Below the pieces are notes generated by a model. That model saw only the letters and a program-made list of their open reading frames with translations. It was not told the origin of the DNA and ran no database searches. The position numbers and the translations under genes were made by a program. 59,047 bases of DNA from Corallococcus carmarthensis (GTDB taxonomy: Bacteria; Myxococcota; Myxococcia; Myxococcales; Myxococcaceae): positions 1-59,047 of the forward strand of contig NZ_RAWE01000042.1 of NCBI RefSeq assembly GCF_003611695.1. The letters are read 5' to 3'. Positions 11,031-18,115 of the stretch are shown one piece after another (the stretch's first letter is position 1; each line of letters opens with the position of its first letter).

Positions 11031-11912
11031 TTGCCGGACCAGTCCCAAGCGCTCCTGCGTGAGCTGCACCTGCTCACGCGCGAGGGCCACCTCAACGCGG
11101 ATGCGCTGCGCAAGCTCAAGCAGGTGAACCACCTGGTGGGCCTGTTGCGCCCCGCCATGGAGGACGTGCAGTCGCGCCACGCGAACCCGCTGGTGGTGGA
11201 CGCGGGCAGCGGCAACGCGTACCTGGGCTTCGTCGTCTACGAGCTGTTCCTCAAGGACGCGGCGGGCGGCGAGCTGTTGTCCATCGAAGGGCGGCCGGAG
11301 CTGACGGAGCGCGCGAAGGGCCGCGCCGAGCGGCTGCACTTCGACCGGATGCGCTTCCAGACGGCGCACATCGACGCGGCGGAGTACCCGGAGCGCATCC
11401 ACGTGCTCATGGCGCTGCACGCGTGCGACACGGCCACGGACGACGCGCTGGTGGCGGCCATCAAGCACGGCGCGGACCACGTGGCGGTGGTGCCGTGCTG
11501 CCAGGCGGAGGTGGCCGCGCAGCTGAAGGAGAAGAAGGCGAAGGCGGCGGGCTCCATGTCGCTGCTCTTCCAGCACCCGTGGCACCGGCGCGAGTTCGGC
11601 TCGCACCTGACGAACGTCATCCGCGCGCTGACGCTGGAGGCGTTCGGCTATCAGGTGACGGTGACGGAGCTGACCGGGTGGGAGCACTCGTTGAAGAACG
11701 AGCTCATCCTCGGGCGGCGGGTGCATGGGGACAACCGGCGCGCGCGGCTCCAGCTCCAGGCGCTGCTGGCGGAGACGGGCGTGCAGCCCCGGCTGACGCG
11801 GCTCCTGGGCATCACGCCCGCGGGCGCGGACAGCGCGAAGTCCACGGCGGCGCCGGAGCCCGCGACGGAAGCGGAGCCCACGCCGGACGCAGCGCCCGCG
11901 CCGGAGTCCTGA
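11031..11912 (+). CDS. SAM-dependent methyltransferase, METTL25-like family
   Basis: A class I methyltransferase of about 293 residues. The SAM-binding motif I is VVDAGSGNAYLGF; the acidic motif II region is LLSIEGRPELTERAK; further on come the conserved LMALHACDTATDDAL and VVPCCQAEVAAQL. ALHACG/D...PCC is typical of the METTL25/RRNAD1-like family, whose substrates in bacteria are unknown. The C-terminal 30 residues are Ala/Pro/Glu-rich. The start is uncertain. TTG at 11031 is used here, but translation might begin at CTG 10989 (overlapping the nfu stop as CTGA) or GTG 10893, because the upstream stretch NVKAPQVRKELLP looks protein-like. It is probably coupled to the Fe-S scaffold gene. Confidence 0.82.
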   Translation: MPDQSQALLRELHLLTREGHLNADALRKLKQVNHLVGLLRPAMEDVQSRHANPLVVDAGSGNAYLGFVVYELFLKDAAGGELLSIEGRPELTERAKGRAERLHFDRMRFQTAHIDAAEYPERIHVLMALHACDTATDDALVAAIKHGADHVAVVPCCQAEVAAQLKEKKAKAAGSMSLLFQHPWHRREFGSHLTNVIRALTLEAFGYQVTVTELTGWEHSLKNELILGRRVHGDNRRARLQLQALLAETGVQPRLTRLLGITPAGADSAKSTAAPEPATEAEPTPDAAPAPES

Positions 11913-12326
11913 GCGCAATCCGGGCTTCGCCGCACCGTAGGGCCGGGCAGGCGACCTCACGGGCGGGGGACACGTGTCCCCCGTACCGGGGAGGCCGTGG
12001 CCCCGGCCGTGCGCGGCGGCCGGGCAGGCGTTACATGCCGGGCGGCCGTGCGATGCGCACGGGACGACACTCCAGGGGGCTGAATCCCTTGAGGGCGCGC
12101 CTTCGCGCGTGTCGGAGGACGTGGGCACGTCAGGGGTCCCGGTCAGGATGACGTCGATGCGGGAGGTCGGGCTCGACGAGGGGACCCAGGACGGCGTTCG
12201 CGGTGTCTGAATGCCGGGGTACGGAGTTTCGTCCCGGGTTGGGGCCGGCTCCGGTGGCCGTCAGGGCACCGGATGCGTGTGGGGCGAGCCGTGAAGGGCC
12301 TCCGCCGTGACGCGGTGGGAGTGTCG
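11913..12326. other. Gene-free stretch with a palindrome and a 13-base direct repeat
   Basis: This 414-base gap separates two plus-strand genes. I see no convincing coding frame or RNA gene. It contains an 18-base perfect palindrome (11965-11982) and the direct repeat GGCCGGGCAGGCG at 11941-11953 and 12018-12030. A small hairpin (CGCGC, loop CTTC, GCGCG) lies near 12098. It presumably holds the end of the methyltransferase transcript and the promoter of the hydrolase gene. Confidence 0.5.
11965..11982. promoter_or_regulatory. 18-base perfect palindrome
   Basis: GGGGGACACGTGTCCCCC reads the same on both strands. It has no loop, so it suits a dimeric DNA-binding protein better than an RNA hairpin. 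It lies 53 bases after the methyltransferase stop and about 345 bases before the hydrolase start. The regulator is unknown. Confidence 0.4.
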
Positions 12327-13196
12327 ATGGGAAGGGGCATGGCCTTGGAGCTGGATGACTGGGGCGGAAGCGGGCCACTGCTGCACTTCGCCTGCGCGAA
12401 CGGTTTCCCTCCGGAGACGTACCGGAAGCTCTTCACGCGGCTGGCGACGCGCTACCACGTGGTGTCGCTGCGCACGCGGCCGCTGACGCCGGACCAGGAC
12501 CCGAAGGCGCTCACGACGTGGACGCAGCTGGGCGAGGACCTCGCGCGCGAACTGAAGGCGCGGGGGCGCTCCGGCGTGCTGGGCGTGGGGCACAGCGTGG
12601 GCGGCACGAGCACGTTGATGGCGTCCGCCGCGAACCCGGGGCTGTTCCGCGCGGTGGTGGCGTTGGATCCGGTGCTCGTCACCGGGTCCCGGTTGTGGGC
12701 GCTGCGCCTGTTGAAGCTGCTGGGCCGCATGGACCGCACCGCCATCGTGAGGGGCGCGCTGCGGCGGCGGGACCGGTGGACGACGCGCGAGGATGCCGCC
12801 GCCGCGTACCGTCCGCGCAAGCTGTTCAAGGACTGGGACGCGGACTGCTTCAGCGACTACGTCACGCACGGGCTGGTGCCCACGGACGAAGGCGACTTCA
12901 AGCTGCGCTTCCCTCGCGAGTGGGAGGCCCGCATCTTCGAGACGTTCCCCGCGGATCCGTGGACGCTCATCCGCGCCAACGCGGCGCCCACGCTGGTGCT
13001 GCGGGGCGAGCGCTCCGACACGCTCTTGCCGGACGCGCTGGCGCGGGCGGAGCAGGAGATGAAGCGCACGCGGGTGGAGACGCTGCCGCTCGCCTCGCAC
13101 CTGTTCCCGATGGAGAAGCCCCGCGAGACGGCCGATCGGGTGTTGACGTTCCTGGACCAGCTGCCGCCCGTGGACGTCACCGGCTCCACGCCCTGA
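12327..13196 (+). CDS. Alpha/beta hydrolase
   Basis: A 289-residue alpha/beta-hydrolase-fold enzyme. The nucleophile elbow is GVGHSVGGTS, with the expected catalytic serine in GHSVGG. The oxyanion region is near FACANGFPPETY. The acid is probably in LRGERSDTLLPDA and the His in ASHLFPMEKP. A cap of about 90 residues sits between strands (KLLGRMDRTAIVRGAL to RFPREWEARIF). The substrate is unknown. The ATG at 12327 has GGGAG 5 bases upstream; ATG 12339 and ATG 12273 are alternatives. It has its own transcription unit after a 414-base gap and ends 14 bases from a convergent gene. Confidence 0.85.
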   Translation: MGRGMALELDDWGGSGPLLHFACANGFPPETYRKLFTRLATRYHVVSLRTRPLTPDQDPKALTTWTQLGEDLARELKARGRSGVLGVGHSVGGTSTLMASAANPGLFRAVVALDPVLVTGSRLWALRLLKLLGRMDRTAIVRGALRRRDRWTTREDAAAAYRPRKLFKDWDADCFSDYVTHGLVPTDEGDFKLRFPREWEARIFETFPADPWTLIRANAAPTLVLRGERSDTLLPDALARAEQEMKRTRVETLPLASHLFPMEKPRETADRVLTFLDQLPPVDVTGSTP

Positions 13197-13210
13197 GCGG
13201 CGGTCCCGCG

Positions 13211-14104
13211 TCAGCCGTACGCCTCGCGCTTGATGCGTTTGTCCGGAATGCCCATCTCGTGCAGGTGGCCGAGCACCGCCTCCATGAAGCGCGGCGTGGC
13301 GGGCGTGCGCGTCTCCAGCGCCTTGCGCCGGTCCCACGGGGTGATGGCGGGTCCGCACACGTAGACGAGGCAGGTGTCGCGGTCCGGGAGCAGCTCGTGC
13401 AACAGCGCCTCCGCGACGCGGCCCTTGCGCACCCGCGGGCCGTACTTCGCTTCATCCGTCTCGCGCGTGAGCGTGTGCACCACCCGCACGCGGTCCGGCG
13501 CCGCCCGCTCCAGCGCGGCCAGCTCCTCGCGGTAGAGGACGTCCCCCCAGGTCTTGTTGGACGCGAGGAACGTGTGGCGCAGCTTCAGCCCCCGGTGCAG
13601 CGCGTCCTTCACGATGGCGAAGTTGGGCACCGCGCCGGAGCCCGCCACCACGTGCAGCACGTGGTCCGTCCGCTCCGTCACGTCGTCCGGCAGCACGTAC
13701 GGCCCCATGAAGCCCGTCACCTTCAGCTTCGCCCCCACCAGCCGACCGTGCACCAGCAGCGGCGACAGCAGCGGCGGATAGCGGGTGACGCCGGAGATGA
13801 ACTCCTCGTCCTTCACCGTGATGGCCACGTGCCGCTCATGCGGCGCGGAGGCGAGCGAGTACGAGCGCGGCGGCTCCTTGCGCCCCTTCTGTTCCTGGAG
13901 GTACGCGCACTGGTGCGCGAGCGCCCGGAACTGGTGCGGGTCGATGTTGATGAACTGGCCGGCCTTGTAGTCGAGCGGCGCGGCCCCTGAATCCAGCTCC
14001 AGCAGGAGGGTCGCCGTGTCGTGCGTCTCCATCCGCAGGTCGGTGACGGTGGCCTCGTACTCGACGGGCCGCTTCGCTCGGGAGGGCGTGGCTTCGGCGC
14101 TCAT
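13211..14104 (-). CDS. FAD/NAD(P)-binding ferredoxin reductase-like oxidoreductase
   Basis: A 297-residue member of the ferredoxin-NADP+ reductase superfamily. The FAD-binding beta-barrel includes YKAGQFINIDP and the RxYS motif PRSYSLASAP. The pyridine-nucleotide domain has VVAGSGAVPNFAIVKDAL and VYVCGPAITPWDRR. There is no fused [2Fe-2S] domain, so it should pass electrons between NAD(P)H and a separate ferredoxin or flavin partner; none is encoded nearby. It resembles reductase components of oxygenase systems in the long insert with EQKGRKEPP. ATG 14104 has GGGGAAG just upstream; ATG 14116 is a close alternative. Confidence 0.85.
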   Translation of the reverse strand: MSAEATPSRAKRPVEYEATVTDLRMETHDTATLLLELDSGAAPLDYKAGQFINIDPHQFRALAHQCAYLQEQKGRKEPPRSYSLASAPHERHVAITVKDEEFISGVTRYPPLLSPLLVHGRLVGAKLKVTGFMGPYVLPDDVTERTDHVLHVVAGSGAVPNFAIVKDALHRGLKLRHTFLASNKTWGDVLYREELAALERAAPDRVRVVHTLTRETDEAKYGPRVRKGRVAEALLHELLPDRDTCLVYVCGPAITPWDRRKALETRTPATPRFMEAVLGHLHEMGIPDKRIKREAYG

Positions 14105-14335
14105 GCGCTTCCCCATAACACGCAGGGTGCGGGGCCGCGCGGACCGGCTCGCCCCCTTCCGCTCCCCGGGCCGGGACCCCAGGGCAGGCACATCGTTGGC
14201 TGGATGACGGAAGGGCAGGCGGGCGGCCCATCGCTCCAGGAGGGCCGCTGACCCGCCCCACCGGGCAGGACTACATCTTCCAGGAGGACGTCCAGCCATC
14301 GCACCCCCTGTTGTCCAGGGGCATCCGGAAAGGAC

Positions 14336-15097
14336 GTGGGCCGGCCCGTGCTTCGAATTCTCTTCGCCTTGATGTCACTGCTCCCCCGAGGGCTCCGCCG
14401 CCACGTCGTGCGCGGGCTGATGCACGGCGTGTGGGGCCGGCTGTCCCACGCGAGGGTGTACGGCCTGAAGGACCTGCCGGCCGGCCCCTGCCTCTTCATC
14501 TGCAACCACCTGTCCAACGCGGACGGCTTCACGCTCTACCGGGCGCTCCGTCCACGGCACGTCGTCTTCCTCGCGGGCGTGAAGCTGCACGGCACCGTGA
14601 TGACGCGGCTGGCGGCGGAGACGATGGACACCATCGACATCACGCCCAACTCGCCGGACATCGAAGCGCTGCGCCGCTGCGTGGAGCTGCTCAAGGGCGG
14701 CCAGTCCGTCCTCATCTTCCCGGAGGGCGGCCGCAGCCGTGCCGCGGGCCTGCTCCAGGCGAAGAAGGGCGTGGGGCTCATCGCCAAGCGCGCCGGGGTG
14801 CCCATCGTGCCGGTGGCGCTGACGGGCACGGAGAAGCTCATGCCCATCAACGACTCCGACATGGGCGGCGAGCGGCTCTTCCACGCCGACGTCACCGTGA
14901 CCTTCGGGCCCGCCTTCCGCATGGAGGACCTGGAGCCGGAGGTGGCGGGGGCTTCCGACGCGCGGCAGGCGCTGGTGGACGCGATGATGCGCCGGGTGGC
15001 CGCGCTGCTGCCGCCGGCCTACCAGGGCGTCTACGCCGGAGGGCTCGACCCGGTGGCTCCCGCCGCGCCGCCCTCCGCCGTGCCGCCTTCCGCGTAG
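14336..15097 (+). CDS. 1-acyl-sn-glycerol-3-phosphate acyltransferase (PlsC-like)
   Basis: A 253-residue lysophospholipid acyltransferase-family protein, expected at the inner membrane in phospholipid synthesis. Motif I is NHLSNADG (HX4D catalytic pair), motif III is FPEGGRSR, and motif IV is VPIVPVALTGTEKLMP. The N-terminus has a hydrophobic segment (VLRILFALMSLLP). The Ala/Pro-rich tail after about 230 looks dispensable. GTG 14336 is taken as the start; GTG 14348 and ATG 14372 are in-frame alternatives. It converges on the chitinase gene across a strong terminator. Confidence 0.88.
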   Translation: MGRPVLRILFALMSLLPRGLRRHVVRGLMHGVWGRLSHARVYGLKDLPAGPCLFICNHLSNADGFTLYRALRPRHVVFLAGVKLHGTVMTRLAAETMDTIDITPNSPDIEALRRCVELLKGGQSVLIFPEGGRSRAAGLLQAKKGVGLIAKRAGVPIVPVALTGTEKLMPINDSDMGGERLFHADVTVTFGPAFRMEDLEPEVAGASDARQALVDAMMRRVAALLPPAYQGVYAGGLDPVAPAAPPSAVPPSA

Positions 15098-15118
15098 CGG
15101 CCGGCAGGCCCCGCGAAC

Positions 15119-15158
15119 GAAAACGGCCGCGCGGGCATGTGCCCACGCGGCCGTTTCC
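15119..15158. terminator. Bidirectional terminator between plsC-like and chitinase genes
   Basis: A near-perfect hairpin: AAACGGCCGCG-C-GGGCA, two-base loop, TGCCC-A-CGCGGCCGTTT. There is one C/A mismatch in a 17-base stem, with A-run and T-run flanks on opposite sides. It serves both convergent genes. Confidence 0.88.
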
Positions 15159-15174
15159 CTTCAGGCGGTCCCGG

Positions 15175-17340
15175 TTACTGGAGGAACGCCTTCTTGACCT
15201 CGGTGAGGAGCGGGTTGGCGCCCGTCGCGGGGTCGGTGCAGCCCTGGTTGATGGTCCAGATGATGGTGCCGCCGTAGCCGTTCGCCTTGGCGTACTGCCC
15301 CTTGGCCTGGATGGCCTCCGGACCGTCGTACGTAATCCAGCGCACCGTGCCGTCCTCCACCGGCGTGCTGAAGGTGACGTAGTTGGCCTGCGCCGCCGCG
15401 TCCCACTGGAGCGTGCCCGTCTTGGAGAGCGCGAGGATCTTCTTGTACGTGAAGGAGTTGTCCCCGCCCACGTAGTCGGACCAGTCCGTGAAGGGCTGGC
15501 GCGGGCCGGTGATGTGCCGCCACGCGAGGCCGTAGAACGGGATGCCCATGCCCAGCTTCTGCTTGGGGATGCCCGCGCTCACCCAGGCATTGAGGCTGGA
15601 CTCCACGGAGGTCGGGTGGGTGCCGGACTCGCCCTTGAGCGCGGACGTGAACCACGAATCCCATCCGCCCCAGACGCCAATCATCTCGTAGGACATGACG
15701 TTCACCTGGTCCAGGTACTGGGCCAGCTGCGGGTACCACTTGAGCGCCGCGTCGGTGCTGAAGTTGTTGTTCACCCAGCCAATGGGGAAGGTGAGCAGCA
15801 TGTTGGGCCGCGCCTGACGCAGGCGCTGCACCAGCGCGAGCAGGTTCGGCTTGTCCACCTCCTCCACCGGCTCCCAGTCGATGTCGAGCCCGTCGTAGCC
15901 GTGGTCGTCCATCGTCTTGAGCAGGTTCTGCACGAACTTCTCGCGGTTCGCGGAGGTGGCCGCGCCCACCCAGTTCTCGTGCTCGCCCGCGCCGCCCACC
16001 ATGATGATGGCCTTGCGCCCCGCCGCGTGCGCGCGCGTGGAGAGCGTCTTCGCCATGGCGGAGCCGTTCGAGTTGTCGAAGATGGCGTCCACCGTGCCGT
16101 CCGTGTTCGGCGTCACGCGGCCCACGATGATGTGCGTGAGCGCGCTGAAGTCCACCTTCTCCGGCGGGTAGTCATCCGCGTTCCAGCCCGTGTAGTAGCC
16201 GGACACCCACTTGTTGGTGCTGCCCACCGGGCCCGTCACCACGACGTCCGCCGTGGCCTTCTTCGTCGCGTCCGCGCTGCTCGTGGCCACGACGTGGTAC
16301 GTGCCCGCCGTCCGGGGCGCGGTGTACGTGCCGCTGGACGTCACGGTGCCGCCGGTGGCGCCCTCCAGGACGCTCCAGGTGACGGCCGTGTTGCTGCTGC
16401 CCGTCACCAGCGCGGTGAAGGTCTGCACGCCGCCCAGGGACAGCGTCGCGCTGACAGGGGTGACGCTCACGCTCACGGTGGTGGAGGAGGTCCGCTTGCC
16501 GGACACCGCGGAGGACTTCGCGCTCTCACCGGCCGCGTTCAGCGCGGTGACGGCGTACCAGTACGTCGTGCCCACGACGGCGCTGGTGTCCTTGTAGGAC
16601 GCGGCGGTGAGCGCCGTGGAGGTGAGCCGCGTGTACGTGCCCGTCTGCGTCGTGGCGCGGTAGACGTGGTAGCCCGTGGCGCCCGTCACCGTGCCCCAGG
16701 TGAGGGCGACGTCCGTCGCGGAGCCCGTGGCCGTCAGGGCCGTGGGCGCGGAAGGGGCGGTGGTGCTCGCCGCCAGCCGCACGTTGTCGAAGTACATCAC
16801 GGGCAGCGTGCGGCCCGCGTTCTCCATCACCACCAGCCCGTCCAGCGTGGCGTTCGCCGCGCCCAGCGTGGCCAGCGGCATGCGGCACAGCGTCCACGCA
16901 TTGGCCTTCAGCGTGCCGCCCGCGCAGGTGGGGTTGAGCGCCACGGGCGACTTCGCCACGCCGCCCACGCTCGCGTAGAGCGCGATCGCCGGGTTGGCCG
17001 TCGCGCCGGGATTCACCTGCAACTCCACGAAGCCATAGCCCGTGGTGGGCACGCCCGCGTGGTGGAAGTACAGACCCTTCCAGGGGCCGAACGTCGCGGA
17101 GATGGAACGGGTGCCCGCGTACACGGGCTTCGTCGCGGTGAGGCTGTGCGTCGCCCAGGACCAGTCCTGCCAGCCCGAGCCGAGCGCATCGTCATACATC
17201 GTGGTCGCGCTCGCGAGCGCGTCTCCGGTCGTCGCCAGCGAGTCCTCGTCGCCCGCGGTGGAGGTGAAGTCCGGTGCGCCACCACAGCCGGTGTGCATCG
17301 CGCCCAACGCCACGAGGAACCCAATGAGCTGCCTTCTCAA
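15175..17340 (-). CDS. Secreted GH18 chitinase with FnIII and Ig-like domains
   Basis: A 721-residue exported enzyme. A signal peptide with a Cys (residues about 1-20, LIGFLVALGAMHTGC) suggests Sec export, possibly as a lipoprotein, though the box is imperfect. A carbohydrate-binding-like beta domain follows at about 40-190, then fibronectin type III at about 200-285, a bacterial Ig-like domain at about 290-370 and a GH18 barrel at about 375-720. The GH18 signature is GYDGLDIDWEP with D486, D488 and catalytic acid E490. It should cleave chitin or related beta-1,4-GlcNAc polymers, fitting degradation of fungal or insect material. TTG 17340 is chosen because AGGAG lies 6 bases upstream and the signal peptide starts there. 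Confidence 0.93.
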   Translation of the reverse strand: MRRQLIGFLVALGAMHTGCGGAPDFTSTAGDEDSLATTGDALASATTMYDDALGSGWQDWSWATHSLTATKPVYAGTRSISATFGPWKGLYFHHAGVPTTGYGFVELQVNPGATANPAIALYASVGGVAKSPVALNPTCAGGTLKANAWTLCRMPLATLGAANATLDGLVVMENAGRTLPVMYFDNVRLAASTTAPSAPTALTATGSATDVALTWGTVTGATGYHVYRATTQTGTYTRLTSTALTAASYKDTSAVVGTTYWYAVTALNAAGESAKSSAVSGKRTSSTTVSVSVTPVSATLSLGGVQTFTALVTGSSNTAVTWSVLEGATGGTVTSSGTYTAPRTAGTYHVVATSSADATKKATADVVVTGPVGSTNKWVSGYYTGWNADDYPPEKVDFSALTHIIVGRVTPNTDGTVDAIFDNSNGSAMAKTLSTRAHAAGRKAIIMVGGAGEHENWVGAATSANREKFVQNLLKTMDDHGYDGLDIDWEPVEEVDKPNLLALVQRLRQARPNMLLTFPIGWVNNNFSTDAALKWYPQLAQYLDQVNVMSYEMIGVWGGWDSWFTSALKGESGTHPTSVESSLNAWVSAGIPKQKLGMGIPFYGLAWRHITGPRQPFTDWSDYVGGDNSFTYKKILALSKTGTLQWDAAAQANYVTFSTPVEDGTVRWITYDGPEAIQAKGQYAKANGYGGTIIWTINQGCTDPATGANPLLTEVKKAFLQ

Positions 17341-17633
17341 AGTTCGCTCCTGCGGCCAGGTGAAAGGAGGCGCCGGGGGTACCGCCTTCCCTCCGCCCGC
17401 GGCGCGTGGCGGAGGTCCCCCGGTCGCCCTGTCGCCGCGCCTGGATTGGCGGGCGTGCAAAGGGGGACCTGGCAAATCGCAGGCAGACAAACACCGCGAT
17501 CCGCCGTCAGCGTTCAAGGCATGGGGTGGGGTATTTCGGCACGCCGCGAGGACGCCAGGCCGCTGTGTCGGCGGGGCTGCGGGCGTCTGGCTTCAGAGGG
17601 AAACGCGCCTGGTGACGGCAGGGACGGGCGGGC

Positions 17634-17679
17634 CCTTTCCACGCCTGGAGGCACCACGGGGGCGCCTCCAGGGGAAAGG
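17634..17679 (-). terminator. Hairpin downstream of the metalloprotease-like remnant
   Basis: A two-part stem: CCTTTCC (17634-17640) with GGAAAGG (17673-17679), and inside it CCTGGAGGC (17644-17652) with GCCTCCAGG (17664-17672). On the minus strand it follows the remnant stop at 17735 by about 55 bases, as a terminator would. There is no clear U-tract. Confidence 0.5.
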
Positions 17680-17734
17680 CAACCACGCTGTTACACGTCT
17701 TGTTTCAATGATTCAAAGGCAATGAATCCCGGAC

Positions 17735-17884
17735 TCAATTCCTGACGGACGACGTGAGGAAGTTCCACGCGCTTTTCTTCCCGCCCAGGTACGTCTGGAA
17801 GTGGTTTTCGCCAGGACGGTAGAGGTCCGTCTGCTTGTGGTGGTGCGACGCCTCGTGCACCAGGCTGCGGAGGGCCGGGGGGTG
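17735..17884 (-). pseudogene. Remnant of a gene with an HExxH zinc-protease-like motif
   Basis: The last about 50 codons of a minus-strand frame read like a genuine protein end: LRSLVHEASHHHKQTD, then LYRPGENHFQTYLGG and KKSAWNFLTS, followed by a stop. HEASH fits HExxH, the zinc-binding helix of many metallopeptidases. Composition (Asn, Gln, Tyr, Lys, Phe) is unlike the Arg/Ala/Gly-rich shadow frames around it. Upstream the frame turns to low-complexity sequence, and no start with a ribosome-binding site precedes the motif. I infer a 5'-truncated gene. The 5' boundary is approximate and the family is not identified. Confidence 0.5.
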
Positions 17885-17951
17885 GCTTCCTCCCCCAGCC
17901 GTTGCAGGACCAAGGATTGCCTGGGGAGGGCAGTGTTGAGTGGTGCCCAGA

Positions 17952-17972
17952 AGGCCCCCTTCCGAGGGGCCT
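17952..17972. terminator. Small GC hairpin before the hybrid kinase gene
   Basis: AGGCCCC, loop CTTCCGA, GGGGCCT forms a 7-bp stem 144 bases before the kinase start. It may be a terminator or a leader structure; neither strand has a clear U-tract. Confidence 0.35.
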
Positions 17973-18115
17973 GGCATGCGGGAAGACGGTGCGCCCGGGC
18001 CTTTTGACCAGTGTGTTGAGGGTGTTCTCCGTACACTGGACCGGTACGCCCTTTCCGCGTCCCGCGGCGGCCCCCCTGGAAAGGCGGGGAGGTTCCAGAC
18101 CTCCCCGATGAGTGG

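Larger units (their letters stand above)
17341..18115. other. 775-base region without an intact gene
   Basis: This lies between the divergently transcribed chitinase and hybrid kinase genes. It contains a minus-strand remnant with an HExxH motif (ending at 17735), a hairpin just downstream of it (17634-17679), further inverted repeats (TCCCCCAG/CTGGGGA near 17891-17927; AGGCCCC/GGGGCCT at 17952-17972) and the presumed promoters of both flanking genes. I see no RNA gene. Confidence 0.6.

Noticed and set aside
14311-17745. Plus-strand open frame of over 1,100 codons across the PlsC-like and chitinase genes
   Set aside because: Low-complexity Arg/Gly/Ala translation, passes through a strong terminator, and opposes a full-length GH18 chitinase.
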